A DNA stretch of 64,000 bases, taken from Kribbella monticola. GTDB lineage: Bacteria; Actinomycetota; Actinomycetes; Propionibacteriales; Kribbellaceae. The notes under the pieces were generated by a model. The model was not told the DNA's origin. It did no database searches and worked only from the letters and a program-made list of their open reading frames with translations. Shown here in pieces: positions 8,613 to 16,903 of the stretch. A program made the position numbers and the translations under genes. How positions within the stretch are numbered: position 1 is the stretch's first letter; every line of letters begins with the position of its first letter. The stretch covers positions 372,001 to 436,000 of the forward strand of contig NZ_QFXK01000039.1 of assembly GCF_003261635.1 (NCBI RefSeq), given 5' to 3'.

Positions 8613-9709
8613 GTGCGCGATTGTTCCACCCGGGCTCGCTTCCCCCGCAAGGAGGCCGCCAGACCGGCCAGCCCGAGCAGCCCGTCCCGTGCCGTGCAGA
8701 GCACCCCGTTGTCCACCTGACCGAGGCGGCCGACCGCCCGCGAGCGCTTGACCAGCTTGGTCGTGACGGGTCGCCGCTCGGCGTCGTACCGGCTCACTGC
8801 GGCGTCCAGATCCGGGGCTTCGCGCAGGTGCCGGGCGAGGGCGCCGGCGTCCTCGATAGCCGAGCAGGCGCCGCGGCCGAGGTTCGGGGTCATCGCGTGG
8901 GCCGCGTCACCGAGCAGGACGACGCGGCCGTCGACGAAGGGGGCCAGTGGCGTCGGCAGGTCGTACAGGTCGTTCTGCAGGACCTCCTGGGTGCCCGCGA
9001 GGAGGGCCGGAATCGGGTCGTGCCAGTCGCCGAACGCCTCGATGACATCGCCCCGTGGACCGCCCGGTCCAGCGGGCTGTCCGGCGGGCCGGTTCAGCGT
9101 CGCGTACCAGTAGATCCGCCCGTCGATCAGCTTCGCGAACCCGAACCGCCGTCCCCGCCCCCACGTCTCCCCGCCGCCGTCGGCCGTATCGACCGCAGCG
9201 ATCCCCCGGTACGCCGTATACCCGGCGTACCGCGGCCGGCTGTCTCGCAGGATGCTCCGGATCCCGTCCGCCCCCACCACCAGCTCGGCCTCGAGCTTTC
9301 CGTACTGCGTAGTCACGGTCGCCCCGGTCTCGTCCTGGTTCACCGCCGTGACGGTGGTTCCGGTGCGGATCGTGACCGCCGGGCCGAGCCGGTCGGTGAT
9401 CAACTCGTGGAGGCGCGCGCGGTGGATCATCACCGGCAGCTCCAACCCCAGGTCGGTCGCTTCGACCACCCACTTCCCGTTCGGGCGGCGCATCCCCGCC
9501 GGGTCGCCGAGCACCGCGACCTTCTGCACTCCGGTCACCCCGAGCTCCTCCAGCACCGCGACAGCGCCCGGCCAGACGGAGATCCCCGCGCCGACCTCGC
9601 CCAACGCGGCCGCCCGCTCGAGCACCGTGACCTGCCAGCCGCACTGCTCCAGCGCGACGGCCGCCGTGACCCCACCGATCCCCGCTCCCACCACGATCGC
9701 TGTCCTCAT
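8609..9709 (-). CDS. FAD-dependent aromatic-ring-type monooxygenase
   Basis: This is a 366-aa group A flavin monooxygenase (PF01494 / UbiH-PHBH fold). The Rossmann GxGxxG is at residues 8-13, the DG motif at 148-149 (VVGADGIRS), and the FAD ribose-binding GDAAHAMTPNLGRGA begins at 267. These enzymes hydroxylate aromatic or polyketide-like substrates with NAD(P)H and oxygen; the substrate is not evident. A TAGAGT -10 box ends 7 nt before the ATG, so the mRNA is probably leaderless, and that box is half of a perfect palindrome next to a divergent TetR gene. The stop overlaps purC by 4 nt, so TetR control may reach purC. Confidence 0.88.
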   Translation of the reverse strand: MRTAIVVGAGIGGVTAAVALEQCGWQVTVLERAAALGEVGAGISVWPGAVAVLEELGVTGVQKVAVLGDPAGMRRPNGKWVVEATDLGLELPVMIHRARLHELITDRLGPAVTIRTGTTVTAVNQDETGATVTTQYGKLEAELVVGADGIRSILRDSRPRYAGYTAYRGIAAVDTADGGGETWGRGRRFGFAKLIDGRIYWYATLNRPAGQPAGPGGPRGDVIEAFGDWHDPIPALLAGTQEVLQNDLYDLPTPLAPFVDGRVVLLGDAAHAMTPNLGRGACSAIEDAGALARHLREAPDLDAAVSRYDAERRPVTTKLVKRSRAVGRLGQVDNGVLCTARDGLLGLAGLAASLRGKRARVEQSRT

Positions 9710-9715
9710 GATCGA

Positions 9716-9735
9716 GACTCTACACCTGTAGAGTC
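9716..9735. promoter_or_regulatory. Perfect 20-bp TetR-type operator overlapping the monooxygenase -10 box
   Basis: The arms GACTCTACA and TGTAGAGTC flank a CC spacer, a perfect 9-2-9 inverted repeat. The left arm, read on the minus strand, contains the TAGAGT -10 box of the flavin monooxygenase gene. The right side lies 8 nt upstream of the TAGACT box (9744-9749) that probably serves the divergent TetR gene. A bound repressor would block the monooxygenase promoter and probably its own. Binding is inferred from position. Confidence 0.7.
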
Positions 9736-9755
9736 ACCGTGGGTAGACTTCCGCC

Positions 9756-10340
9756 GTGACGAAGACTCCCTTGGGTGAGGACCGGCAAGCTGCGATCGCC
9801 GATGCGGCCATCCACCTGGTCGCGACGCGCGGCCTCCGCGGACTCACCCACCGGGCAGTGGACGCCGAAACAGGCCTGCCGCCCGGCTCCACCTCGTACT
9901 ACCTGCGCACTCGCAACGCGCTGCTGACCGCCTGCGTGAACCGCATGCTCGCCCGCGACCTGACCGCCACCTCCCCGCCGCCGGGGGACACCCCACTGCA
10001 GGAGTTGCTGGCCGAGATGGTCATCGGCATCGCAAAGGCACGGGCCGACGATCTCGCCGCGCGGTACGAACTCTCGCTGGAAGCACGGCGGCAACCGGAC
10101 CTCCAGGAGGCGATCGTCCAGGGCGGCCGCCAGTTGCGGGACGGGCTCGCACACATGCTGACGGCACTCGGAATTCCGGATGCGGCGGAGGTCGCGTGGC
10201 CGGTGGCGGCGATGATGGACGGGTTGCTCTACGACCGCCTGGCCGGCGCCGGGAGCACGATGTCGACCGCGGCCTACGAGCACGCGGTACGGCGTACGCT
10301 GTCGGCCTTGCTGACCGGGTTGGCTACAGACGCTCGGTGA
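9756..10340 (+). CDS. TetR/AcrR family transcriptional regulator
   Basis: This 194-aa protein has an N-terminal helix-turn-helix in which RGLRGLTHRAVDAETGLPPGSTSYYLRTRNALL (residues about 25-58) is the canonical TetR recognition region, followed by a helical ligand domain. The GTG start sits 6 nt after a TAGACT box with no Shine-Dalgarno, suggesting leaderless translation. It is divergent from the flavin monooxygenase and shares a perfect palindrome with it, making that gene the probable target. The inducer is presumably the monooxygenase substrate. Its last 17 nt overlap the converging membrane-protein gene. Confidence 0.9.
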   Translation: MTKTPLGEDRQAAIADAAIHLVATRGLRGLTHRAVDAETGLPPGSTSYYLRTRNALLTACVNRMLARDLTATSPPPGDTPLQELLAEMVIGIAKARADDLAARYELSLEARRQPDLQEAIVQGGRQLRDGLAHMLTALGIPDAAEVAWPVAAMMDGLLYDRLAGAGSTMSTAAYEHAVRRTLSALLTGLATDAR

Positions 10341-10743
10341 CGGTGACGAAGGTGAAGTAGGCGACGCCGACCACCATGCCGACGTGACCGAGAACGGACA
10401 GCCCGGCACCGGAACCCCAGGCGTCGCCCGTCGCGCCCTTCGCGTGCTTGCTGCCGCTGGGCAGCCAACGGGCCAGCAGCAACAATCCGACGATTGCCAG
10501 CAGCCACCATCCGGCCAGCGCGCCGAGTGCGATCAAGTGGGTACCGGTGACCAGGGCAACGATCCACGCGATCAGCGTCAGCACGCCGACCGTGGTGTGG
10601 ATCCGCACCAGCGCGGAGGAGAAGCCGGCCACACCGCTGACCCGATGGCCATCGCCGGAGTCGCCGCCGAGCCGGATACGCGTCAGCAGGACGACGACGG
10701 CCCCCAGGGCGGTTAGGAACCAAGTGACGTTCGACCATTCCAC
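10324..10743 (-). CDS. Four-helix membrane protein, unknown function
   Basis: This 139-aa protein has four hydrophobic segments, roughly residues 5-22, 44-66, 70-92 and 112-134. Charged residues are confined to the short loops. I recognise no catalytic motif or named family. The start is a GTG with no clear Shine-Dalgarno. The gene stands alone: it converges on and overlaps the TetR gene by 17 nt, and is separated from the glycosyltransferase operon by a hairpin. Confidence 0.65.
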   Translation of the reverse strand: MEWSNVTWFLTALGAVVVLLTRIRLGGDSGDGHRVSGVAGFSSALVRIHTTVGVLTLIAWIVALVTGTHLIALGALAGWWLLAIVGLLLLARWLPSGSKHAKGATGDAWGSGAGLSVLGHVGMVVGVAYFTFVTVTERL

Positions 10744-10764
10744 GCCCCGATCCTTACCCCACTC

Positions 10765-10806
10765 TCCAGTGGATGGAACCCTTTGTGTCTCGTTCCATCC
10801 ACTGGA
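10765..10806 (-). terminator. Hairpin terminator after the glycosyltransferase operon
   Basis: A perfect 15-bp stem (10765-10779 with 10792-10806, arm TCCAGTGGATGGAAC) and 12-nt loop lie 9 nt beyond the stop of the Gln/Gly-rich gene on the minus strand. There is no U tract, as is common for actinobacterial terminators. It probably ends the GT2-GT39 transcript. Confidence 0.65.
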
Positions 10807-10815
10807 CAGCGTCGT

Positions 10816-11328
10816 TCAGCTCGTCCGGGTCTGACCACCGGACTGGTTTTGACCACCGGACTGGTTTTGACCACCGAACTGGTTCTGGCCGCCGGACTGA
10901 TTCTGGCCGGGCATCTGTTGCTGGCCGGGCACCTGCTGCCCGGGCAGGGTTCCTTGCCCGGTGCCACCTTGCGTCTGCCCGGGGAACTGCCGGAAGCGGC
11001 CGCCACCCGGTCCACCGAACTGCGTCTGATCCGCACCGCTCGCGCCACCCCACGCATGCCCGACGGCAGTGCCGCCAAGGAATGCCAGTACCGCGAGCAG
11101 CGAGCCGGCACTCGCCAGAGCGAGCCCAGTCGGCTTGCCGTCCGACGACTTCCACCTTCCCTTGCCCGTGTTCACAGGCGCTACTTGCCGCTGCGCGGTC
11201 GGCTCTGCTGCCCGAGGCTGAGCATCAGCGGGCGGCTCTGCTGCCGGAGGCTGAGCATCAGCGGGTGGCGTCTGACTTCCGGCGATCCACTGCGGCAGGT
11301 CAGGGGTGTATTGAGGGTTCTGTGTCAT
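10816..11328 (-). CDS. Single-span membrane protein with Pro/Ala and Gly/Gln-rich repeats
   Basis: The 170-aa protein has a Pro/Ala-rich cytoplasmic N-terminus containing a near-exact 11-residue duplication (P/A/D/Q/E), one transmembrane helix at about residues 68-88, and an extracellular tail built of Gly/Gln/Asn-rich hexapeptides (GGQNQS type). I choose ATG 11328 because GGAG lies 6 nt upstream; an ATG at 11358 overlapping the GT39 stop is also possible. It is the last gene of the GT2-GT39 operon, so it may be an exported substrate or accessory of that glycosylation system. The low-complexity tail resembles cell-wall-spanning linkers. Function unknown. Confidence 0.6.
   Translation of the reverse strand: MTQNPQYTPDLPQWIAGSQTPPADAQPPAAEPPADAQPRAAEPTAQRQVAPVNTGKGRWKSSDGKPTGLALASAGSLLAVLAFLGGTAVGHAWGGASGADQTQFGGPGGGRFRQFPGQTQGGTGQGTLPGQQVPGQQQMPGQNQSGGQNQFGGQNQSGGQNQSGGQTRTS
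10832..10903. repeat. 18-bp tandem repeat, 4 copies, in-frame
   Basis: Four 18-bp units of the type TGACCACCGGACTGGTTT occupy 10832-10903; the first two are identical and the others drift by a few bases. They encode the Gly/Gln/Asn hexapeptide tail of the membrane protein. The unit length keeps the reading frame. Confidence 0.8.
11201..11266. repeat. 33-bp tandem duplication in the same gene
   Basis: Two 33-bp copies (11201-11233 and 11234-11266) differ at two positions. They encode the Pro/Ala-rich 11-residue duplication near the N-terminus of the same membrane protein. The near identity points to a recent duplication by slippage or unequal crossing-over. Confidence 0.8.
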
Positions 11329-11354
11329 TTCGTACTCCGGTTGGGTTGGCCTGG

Positions 11355-13373
11355 TCATTTGCCGGTGAGGTCGTAGACGGTGGTGTTGCCGATGGTCTGC
11401 GCCTGGAAGTTCGCGGCGACCCAGGTGGCGATGTCGCTCGACGTGCCGCCCCGGTTGCCGCCGAAACCGCCGCCGGCACTGCCGACGAAGTAGTGGATCT
11501 TGCCCTGAGCAACCAATTCCTCGAACTGCGCCAGCGAAGGCGCCGGGTCCGTGCCGTTGAACCCGCCGATCGCCATCACCGGCACGTCGGACGCGAGCTG
11601 CAGTGGCGCGGCACTCATGGCGGTCGCCGCGGCCGCCGCCCAGGTGTAGCCCTTGGCCCCCTGCTGCAGCAGCGAGACGAGCTCACTCGACACCCCACTG
11701 GTCCCACTCCCGCCAAGGAACCCGCCGATCCCGCCGCCACCTTGCGGCATGGCCGGCACACCTTGCCCGTTCGTACCCGTGCCACCCTGGCCGTTCGTCG
11801 TACCCGGGCCACCTTGTCCTGTCGTGGCACCGGCGGGCGGTGTCATCCGGCCACGCATGCCACCGGGACCGGCTGCCCCGGCCGGGCCGGCCGTCGGAAT
11901 GGCTCCGGCATGCGCCGTGCTGATGGTTTGCGCCGAGTACGCCGCAGGTCCGGCCAGTGCCGTCAGAGCCAGCAGGGCTCCGGCGAACAGCCCGGCCCGC
12001 CGGACCGCAGTACGACGCAACTGCAGCTCAGGCAGGAGCATCACGAGACCGGCGCCGGCCACTCCTGCCATGAGAACAGTCCAGCGCAACCACGGCTGCC
12101 AGGAAGGTGTTGCGTTCAGCAACGAGAAGCTCCAGCCAGCTGTCAGCAAGGTGCCTCCGGCAAGAGTTGCCCGAGCCAGCCATTCGTTTCGGCGCCGCCA
12201 GAGAACCATCGCGGCCGCACCGATCAGGGCAGCGATCGCAGGAGCGAGCGCGATCATGTAGTACGGATGGATGATGCCCTGCATGTAGCTGAAGACCAGC
12301 CCGGTGACGACCAGCCAGCCGCCCCACAACACAGCAAATGCACGTGTCTTGTCCGTGCGCCCAGCCCGTCCCGCAGCGACCACCAGTACGACCAGAGACA
12401 AGAGTGCCGTCGGCAACAACCAGGAGATCTGGCTGCCGAACTCGCCGCCGAACAAGCGCCGCAGTCCGGTCGCGCCGCCCCAGCCAGGATTGCCGACGCC
12501 ACCGCCGACCGAACCGGTCTCGTCGCCCGTCAACCGCCCGAGCCCGTTGTAGCCCAGCGTCAGTTCGAGAATGCTGTTGGTCGAGGAACCACCGACATAC
12601 GGCCGCGCCGAAGCGGGCAGCAACTCGACGATCGCGACCCACCAGCCTGCGCTGACGATCATCGCGCCGAGCGCGACCGCACTGTGCACGAAACGCTTGC
12701 CGAGCGCGGGTTTGCCCGCGATCAGGTAAGCCAGCCCGAAGGCCGGCAGGACCAGGAACGCCTGCAGCATCTTGGTGAGGAACCCGAACCCGACGAACAT
12801 CCCGGCCAGCGCCATCCAGCGTCCGGCGTACTCGACCGAGTCGATCGCGCGCGTCGCCGCCCAGGCGCCGGCGACCAGCAGCAGAATCAGCAGCGCGTCC
12901 GGGTTGTTGAAGCGGAACATCAGGACCGCGACCGGCGTCAACGCGAGAACCGCTCCGGCGAGCAAGGCGGCGTTGGCCGAGAACCAGCGGCGTACGGAGA
13001 CATAGAGGACGCCGACGCTGGCGACGCCCATCAAGGCCTGCGGGATCAGCATGCTCCAGACGCCGAACCCGAAGATCCGGCCGGACAGTCCCATCACCCA
13101 CAACGAGGCCGGTGTCTTGTCGACGGTGATGAAGCTCGACGAGTCGAACGACCCGAAGAACCAGGCCTTCCAGCTGGTCGATCCGGCCTGCACAGCGGCC
13201 GCGTAGTACTCGTTGGCGTAGCCGTTCCTGGACAGACCCCACAGATAGGCGATTGCTGTTAGCAACAACAGTCCGCCGAGCAAGGCCTTGTCCTTGGTGA
13301 CGGCGAGTGTGGTGGTCAGTGGCCGGGCGCGTGACGGCCCGGCGACGGTTCTCGGTTCAGTCAGGGTGCTCAT
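11355..13373 (-). CDS. GT39-family membrane glycosyltransferase (ArnT/YkcB-like)
   Basis: This 672-aa integral membrane GT-C glycosyltransferase uses a polyprenyl-phosphate sugar as donor. The first loop carries NEYY (residues 54-57) and DKTP (85-88), typical of ArnT/PMT-like enzymes. About eleven to twelve transmembrane helices run to about residue 490. A Gly/Thr/Gln-rich linker follows, then a soluble C-terminal domain (about 560-672, PVMAIGGFNGTDPAP onward) as in YkcA/B-type proteins. The ATG overlaps the GT2 gene stop (TGATG), so donor synthesis and transfer are probably coupled. The acceptor is not known. An extended frame beyond 13373 is antisense to nothing useful and is not part of the protein. 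Confidence 0.88.
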   Translation of the reverse strand: MSTLTEPRTVAGPSRARPLTTTLAVTKDKALLGGLLLLTAIAYLWGLSRNGYANEYYAAAVQAGSTSWKAWFFGSFDSSSFITVDKTPASLWVMGLSGRIFGFGVWSMLIPQALMGVASVGVLYVSVRRWFSANAALLAGAVLALTPVAVLMFRFNNPDALLILLLVAGAWAATRAIDSVEYAGRWMALAGMFVGFGFLTKMLQAFLVLPAFGLAYLIAGKPALGKRFVHSAVALGAMIVSAGWWVAIVELLPASARPYVGGSSTNSILELTLGYNGLGRLTGDETGSVGGGVGNPGWGGATGLRRLFGGEFGSQISWLLPTALLSLVVLVVAAGRAGRTDKTRAFAVLWGGWLVVTGLVFSYMQGIIHPYYMIALAPAIAALIGAAAMVLWRRRNEWLARATLAGGTLLTAGWSFSLLNATPSWQPWLRWTVLMAGVAGAGLVMLLPELQLRRTAVRRAGLFAGALLALTALAGPAAYSAQTISTAHAGAIPTAGPAGAAGPGGMRGRMTPPAGATTGQGGPGTTNGQGGTGTNGQGVPAMPQGGGGIGGFLGGSGTSGVSSELVSLLQQGAKGYTWAAAAATAMSAAPLQLASDVPVMAIGGFNGTDPAPSLAQFEELVAQGKIHYFVGSAGGGFGGNRGGTSSDIATWVAANFQAQTIGNTTVYDLTGK

Positions 13374-14593
13374 CAGTTGCTCCGGGTGTTGTCGATCAGT
13401 GCGGGCGTCTCGAAAGTGGGCAGCGTGGGTGCGTCGTCGTCGAAGACCCAGCCGGCGAACAGGCTGTAGCGGACCAGCGTCGCGGCCAGGTTCGCGGCCG
13501 TCAGGACGACGATCTCCAGCCCCCGCGCCGGTACTGCGGTTGCCGTGTGCAACAACCACAGGGATGAAGCAGTCAGGCTCCAGCCGATGGCGAACGTGAC
13601 CAGGCCGCGCAGCTGATGCCGCACGCGGTTCTGGCCACCCCGTACTCCGAACGTGACGCGGCGGTTGAGTGCGGTGTTGCCGATCGCGGTCACCAGCAGG
13701 GCAAGGAGATTCGCCACCTGGGCGGGCATCGCGTGCCGCATCACCAGGTACAGCAGCGCGTAGGCGAGAGTGCTCAGTACGCCGATCGCGCAGAACCGCA
13801 GTACGCGTACTGCGAGCGCGGTCTTCGGATCGGCGATCGCGGGACGGCCGAACGTACGGCGTACCGGCTCGAGATCGACAGTGCTCCGGCTCAGCCGGGC
13901 GATGCCACGCAGGTCCTCGGCGACGGTCTTGGCGATCTTGACCCTGGAGTCGAGGTCGTCGACCCAGTCCACCGGGACCTCGTGGATCCGCAGCCCGGCT
14001 CGTTCGGCCAGCACGAGCAGTTCGGTGTCGAAGAACCAGCTCGTGTCCTCCACCAGCGGCAGCAGCTCGACGGCCACGTCGCGGCGGATCGCCTTGAATC
14101 CGCACTGCGCATCGGAGAAGCCGGTCGCCAAGGTTGCCCTCAGCAACAGGTTGTAGCCGCGCGAGATCACCTCTCGCTTGGGCCGCCGGACCACCCGCGA
14201 ACCGCGGGCCAGCCGGCTGCCGATCGCGACGTCACTGTGACCGGCGACCAGCGGCGCGACCAGGGGCAGCAAGGCGTTCAGATTTGTCGACAAATCTACG
14301 TCCATGTACGCGAGCACGTCCGCCTCGCTCGCCGACCAGACCTGCTTCAGCGCGCGACCGCGGCCCGGCTGCTCGATCCGGACCACCCGGACCCCGGGCA
14401 GCTCGGTGGCCAGCAGGCAGCCGATCTCGTAAGTGGCGTCCGTACTGCCGTTGTCGGCGATGCAGACCTCGGCCGCGAACGGGAACGCGGTATCCAGATA
14501 CTCCCGTAGCCGGCGAATATTCGGGCCGAGGTCGTACTCCTCGTTTTTGACGGGTACGACGATCTCGACCCGAGGATGACCTGAAATCTGCAT
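13373..14593 (-). CDS. GT2 polyprenyl-phosphate glycosyltransferase fused to a GtrA domain
   Basis: The 406-aa protein has an N-terminal GT2 catalytic domain: VVPVKNEE at about 12-19, the DVD metal motif at 98-100, and the QCGFKAIRRDVA and WFFDTELLVLAERAG segments typical of DPM1/Ppm1-like enzymes that make polyprenyl-phosphate sugars. From about residue 260 to 395 there are four hydrophobic segments matching a GtrA-like domain, thought to flip or place the lipid-linked sugar. It is first in the operon, directly coupled to the GT39 enzyme that would use its product. The architecture resembles the YkcC-YkcB pair. The sugar identity is not deducible. Confidence 0.88.
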   Translation of the reverse strand: MQISGHPRVEIVVPVKNEEYDLGPNIRRLREYLDTAFPFAAEVCIADNGSTDATYEIGCLLATELPGVRVVRIEQPGRGRALKQVWSASEADVLAYMDVDLSTNLNALLPLVAPLVAGHSDVAIGSRLARGSRVVRRPKREVISRGYNLLLRATLATGFSDAQCGFKAIRRDVAVELLPLVEDTSWFFDTELLVLAERAGLRIHEVPVDWVDDLDSRVKIAKTVAEDLRGIARLSRSTVDLEPVRRTFGRPAIADPKTALAVRVLRFCAIGVLSTLAYALLYLVMRHAMPAQVANLLALLVTAIGNTALNRRVTFGVRGGQNRVRHQLRGLVTFAIGWSLTASSLWLLHTATAVPARGLEIVVLTAANLAATLVRYSLFAGWVFDDDAPTLPTFETPALIDNTRSN

Positions 14594-14656
14594 GTCACCG
14601 ATGCTGTCCGGTGAACCTGAGTCACTGCCTGTGCAGAGCTGGCAGTTCGCTGGGAG

Positions 14657-15052
14657 TCAGCTTTTAGTGCGGCGCAGCCACAGCAGGCCGAGAACCGGGA
14701 GCACGAGCGGCACGAAGCCGTAGCCCTGGCCGAAGTGGGACCAGACCGTCTGATCCGGGAAGTCCTCGGGAGCGGCATAGCTGAAGGCGCCGATGCCCAC
14801 GACACCGACGAGTTCGACGATGATCGCCACGGTCGCCACCTTGCGCGACACGACGGTCGCCTTCGCCAGCGCGAAGGTGGCGGCGCAATAGATGACCGCG
14901 GCAACAGCCGACAACGTGTAGGCGAGCGGAGCCTCGGAGTACTGGGTTGCGATCTGTACGCCGGCGCGCGCGGTCGCCGCCAGCGCGAAGATCGCGTAGA
15001 CCGCGATCAGGATCCGGCCAGGGCCGTGCCTGGTCTCCGATGCGTCTGTCAT
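14657..15052 (-). CDS. Four-helix membrane protein, unknown function
   Basis: The 131-aa protein has hydrophobic segments at about residues 14-33, 45-65, 70-93 and 109-126 and a short basic C-terminus (WLRRTKS). I recognise no family-specific motif. Its start lies 1 nt after the stop of a similar small membrane protein gene at 15054-15410, and both follow purB on the same strand, suggesting a purB-membrane-membrane transcript. Function unknown. Confidence 0.7.
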   Translation of the reverse strand: MTDASETRHGPGRILIAVYAIFALAATARAGVQIATQYSEAPLAYTLSAVAAVIYCAATFALAKATVVSRKVATVAIIVELVGVVGIGAFSYAAPEDFPDQTVWSHFGQGYGFVPLVLPVLGLLWLRRTKS

Positions 15053-15053
15053 C

Positions 15054-15410
15054 TCACGCGACCCAGATGTCGTGCAGGCGAAGTTCGAGGATGGGAATCA
15101 CCAGGCACGCGATGGCCAGCGCGCCCGCGCCCCAGCGGCTGCTCTCCGCCAGCGCCCACAGCGCGCCGATCGGCAGGATGATCAGCGAGCCGATCAGGTA
15201 GCCGACGAAGAACGGCCCGGACACGTCCCTGCTTGTCCCTGCCAGCTGGACGATTCCGACCACCACCTGGGCGATCAGCGCGACCTCGATCACGCCGAGG
15301 ACACCGAGGATCGGCCAGTTGACCCGGCGGTCCAGGGCGGCCAGCAGCACCGCGAAAACCGTCGCGGCGAGCGAGAGGGCGACCAGCGCCCAGGTGAGCG
15401 GTTCGTACAT
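15054..15410 (-). CDS. Four-helix membrane protein, unknown function
   Basis: The 118-aa protein has four hydrophobic segments at about 7-27, 33-55, 68-90 and 95-112. A lone ALDRRVNW loop carries most of the charge. It lies 6 nt after purB and 1 nt before the next small membrane-protein gene, so it is probably co-transcribed with both. It has no recognised catalytic residues. The two proteins might form one complex, but only gene spacing supports that. Confidence 0.7.
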   Translation of the reverse strand: MYEPLTWALVALSLAATVFAVLLAALDRRVNWPILGVLGVIEVALIAQVVVGIVQLAGTSRDVSGPFFVGYLIGSLIILPIGALWALAESSRWGAGALAIACLVIPILELRLHDIWVA

Positions 15411-15416
15411 GTCGAG

Positions 15417-16853
15417 CTAGAGGATGTCACCAGGCTTGTAGACCGCAGCCTCGGGGTACCGCTTGGCGAGCGCGTCGACCTTGGCGACCACGGCGTTGAC
15501 CTGGGCAACGGCCGCACCGGTGAACGACAGCGGTTCGCCGACGATGCCGACGATCTGGTCCTCGGTCAGCCCGAGCCGGCCGTCCTCGCCGAGCCGGCGG
15601 AACAGGTCGTTCTCCGACGAGCCCTTGCGCAAGTCCAGTGCCATCGCGACGGCGTGCTCCTTGATCACCTCGTGCGCGGTCTCCCGGCCGACGCCGTTCT
15701 TCACCGCCGCCATCAGTACCTTCGTGGTGGTGAGGAACGGCAGGTAGCGCTCCAGCTCACGGGCGACCACGGCCGGGTAGACGCCGAACTCGTCCAGCAC
15801 GGTCAGGAAGGTTTCGAACAAGCCGTCGAGGGCGAAGAACGCGTCCGGCAACGCGACCCGGCGTACGACAGAGCAGAAGACGTCGCCCTCGTTCCACTGG
15901 TTGCCGGCCAGCTCGCCGGCCATCGACGCGTACCCGCGCAGGATCACCGCGAGACCGTTGACCCGCTCGCAGGACCGGGTGTTCATCTTGTGCGGCATCG
16001 CCGACGAGCCGACCTGGCCCTCCTTGAAGCCTTCGGTGACGAGCTCGTGGCCGGCCATCAGCCGGATCGTCGTCGCCAGGCTGGACGGCCCCGCCGCCAG
16101 CTGGACGAGAGCGGTGACGACCTCGTAGTCCAGGGATCGCGGGTAGACCTGGCCGACACTCGTCAGCACGCGCCGGAAACCGAGGTGCTGAGCGACCTCG
16201 CCCTCGAGCCCGGCGAGCTGCTTCTCCTGGCCGCCGAACAGGTCGAGCATGTCCTGCGACGTACCGACCGGGCCCTTGATCCCGCGCAACGGATAGCGCT
16301 CGATCAGCTCCTCCAGGCGCGCGATCGCGACCAGCAACTCGTCGGCCGCCGACGCGAACCGCTTACCCAGCGTCGTCGCCTGCGCCGCCACGTTGTGGGA
16401 CCGCCCGGTCATCACCAGCGCCGCGTGCTCGGCGGCCTTCTGCCCCAGCTGTACGGCCGTCGCCACAGCCCGGTCGCGCACGAGCTCCAGCCCGGCGCGG
16501 ATCTGCAACTGCTCGACGTTCTCGGTCAGATCCCGGCTGGTCAGGCCCTTGTGCACGTGCTCGTGACCGGCGAGCGCGTTGAATTCCTCGATCCGCGCCT
16601 TCACGTCGTGCCGTGTGACCCGCTCCCGGGCCGCGATCGACTCCAGGTCGACCTGGTCCAGCACCCGCTCGTAGTCCTCGATCACCCCGTCCGGCACCGC
16701 CACCCCGAAGTCCTTCTGAGCGCTCAGCACCGCCAGCCACAACCGCCGCTCGAGCACGATCTTGTGCTCCGGCGACCACAACTCAGCCATCGACAAACTG
16801 GCATAACGAGCCGCAAGAACATTAGGAATCCGGGGCTTACTGGAGGCAGGCAC
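15417..16853 (-). CDS. purB: Adenylosuccinate lyase PurB
   Basis: PurB cleaves SAICAR to AICAR and adenylosuccinate to AMP, releasing fumarate. The protein is 478 aa from a GTG at 16853, where a GGGGAG site lies 9 nt upstream. The fumarase/lyase-superfamily signature GSSAMPHKMN is present, along with TGRSHNVAAQATTLGKR (catalytic His region) and KGPVGTSQDM. The N-terminal ARYASLSMAELWSPEHKI is typical of the family. A longer in-frame extension upstream overlaps the next gene and lacks homology. Two small membrane-protein genes follow closely. Confidence 0.96.
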   Translation of the reverse strand: MPASSKPRIPNVLAARYASLSMAELWSPEHKIVLERRLWLAVLSAQKDFGVAVPDGVIEDYERVLDQVDLESIAARERVTRHDVKARIEEFNALAGHEHVHKGLTSRDLTENVEQLQIRAGLELVRDRAVATAVQLGQKAAEHAALVMTGRSHNVAAQATTLGKRFASAADELLVAIARLEELIERYPLRGIKGPVGTSQDMLDLFGGQEKQLAGLEGEVAQHLGFRRVLTSVGQVYPRSLDYEVVTALVQLAAGPSSLATTIRLMAGHELVTEGFKEGQVGSSAMPHKMNTRSCERVNGLAVILRGYASMAGELAGNQWNEGDVFCSVVRRVALPDAFFALDGLFETFLTVLDEFGVYPAVVARELERYLPFLTTTKVLMAAVKNGVGRETAHEVIKEHAVAMALDLRKGSSENDLFRRLGEDGRLGLTEDQIVGIVGEPLSFTGAAVAQVNAVVAKVDALAKRYPEAAVYKPGDIL

Positions 16854-16903
16854 CCGTCTATTCTCCCCCGCGCCCTGCAAGCCCCGCCACGACGGGTCTC
16901 CGG

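Noticed and set aside
10773..13262. 829-codon plus-strand frame opposite the GT39 gene
   Set aside because: The minus strand has recognisable GT39 motifs and ribosome coupling. The plus frame has no homology or start signal and is an artefact of GC codon bias.
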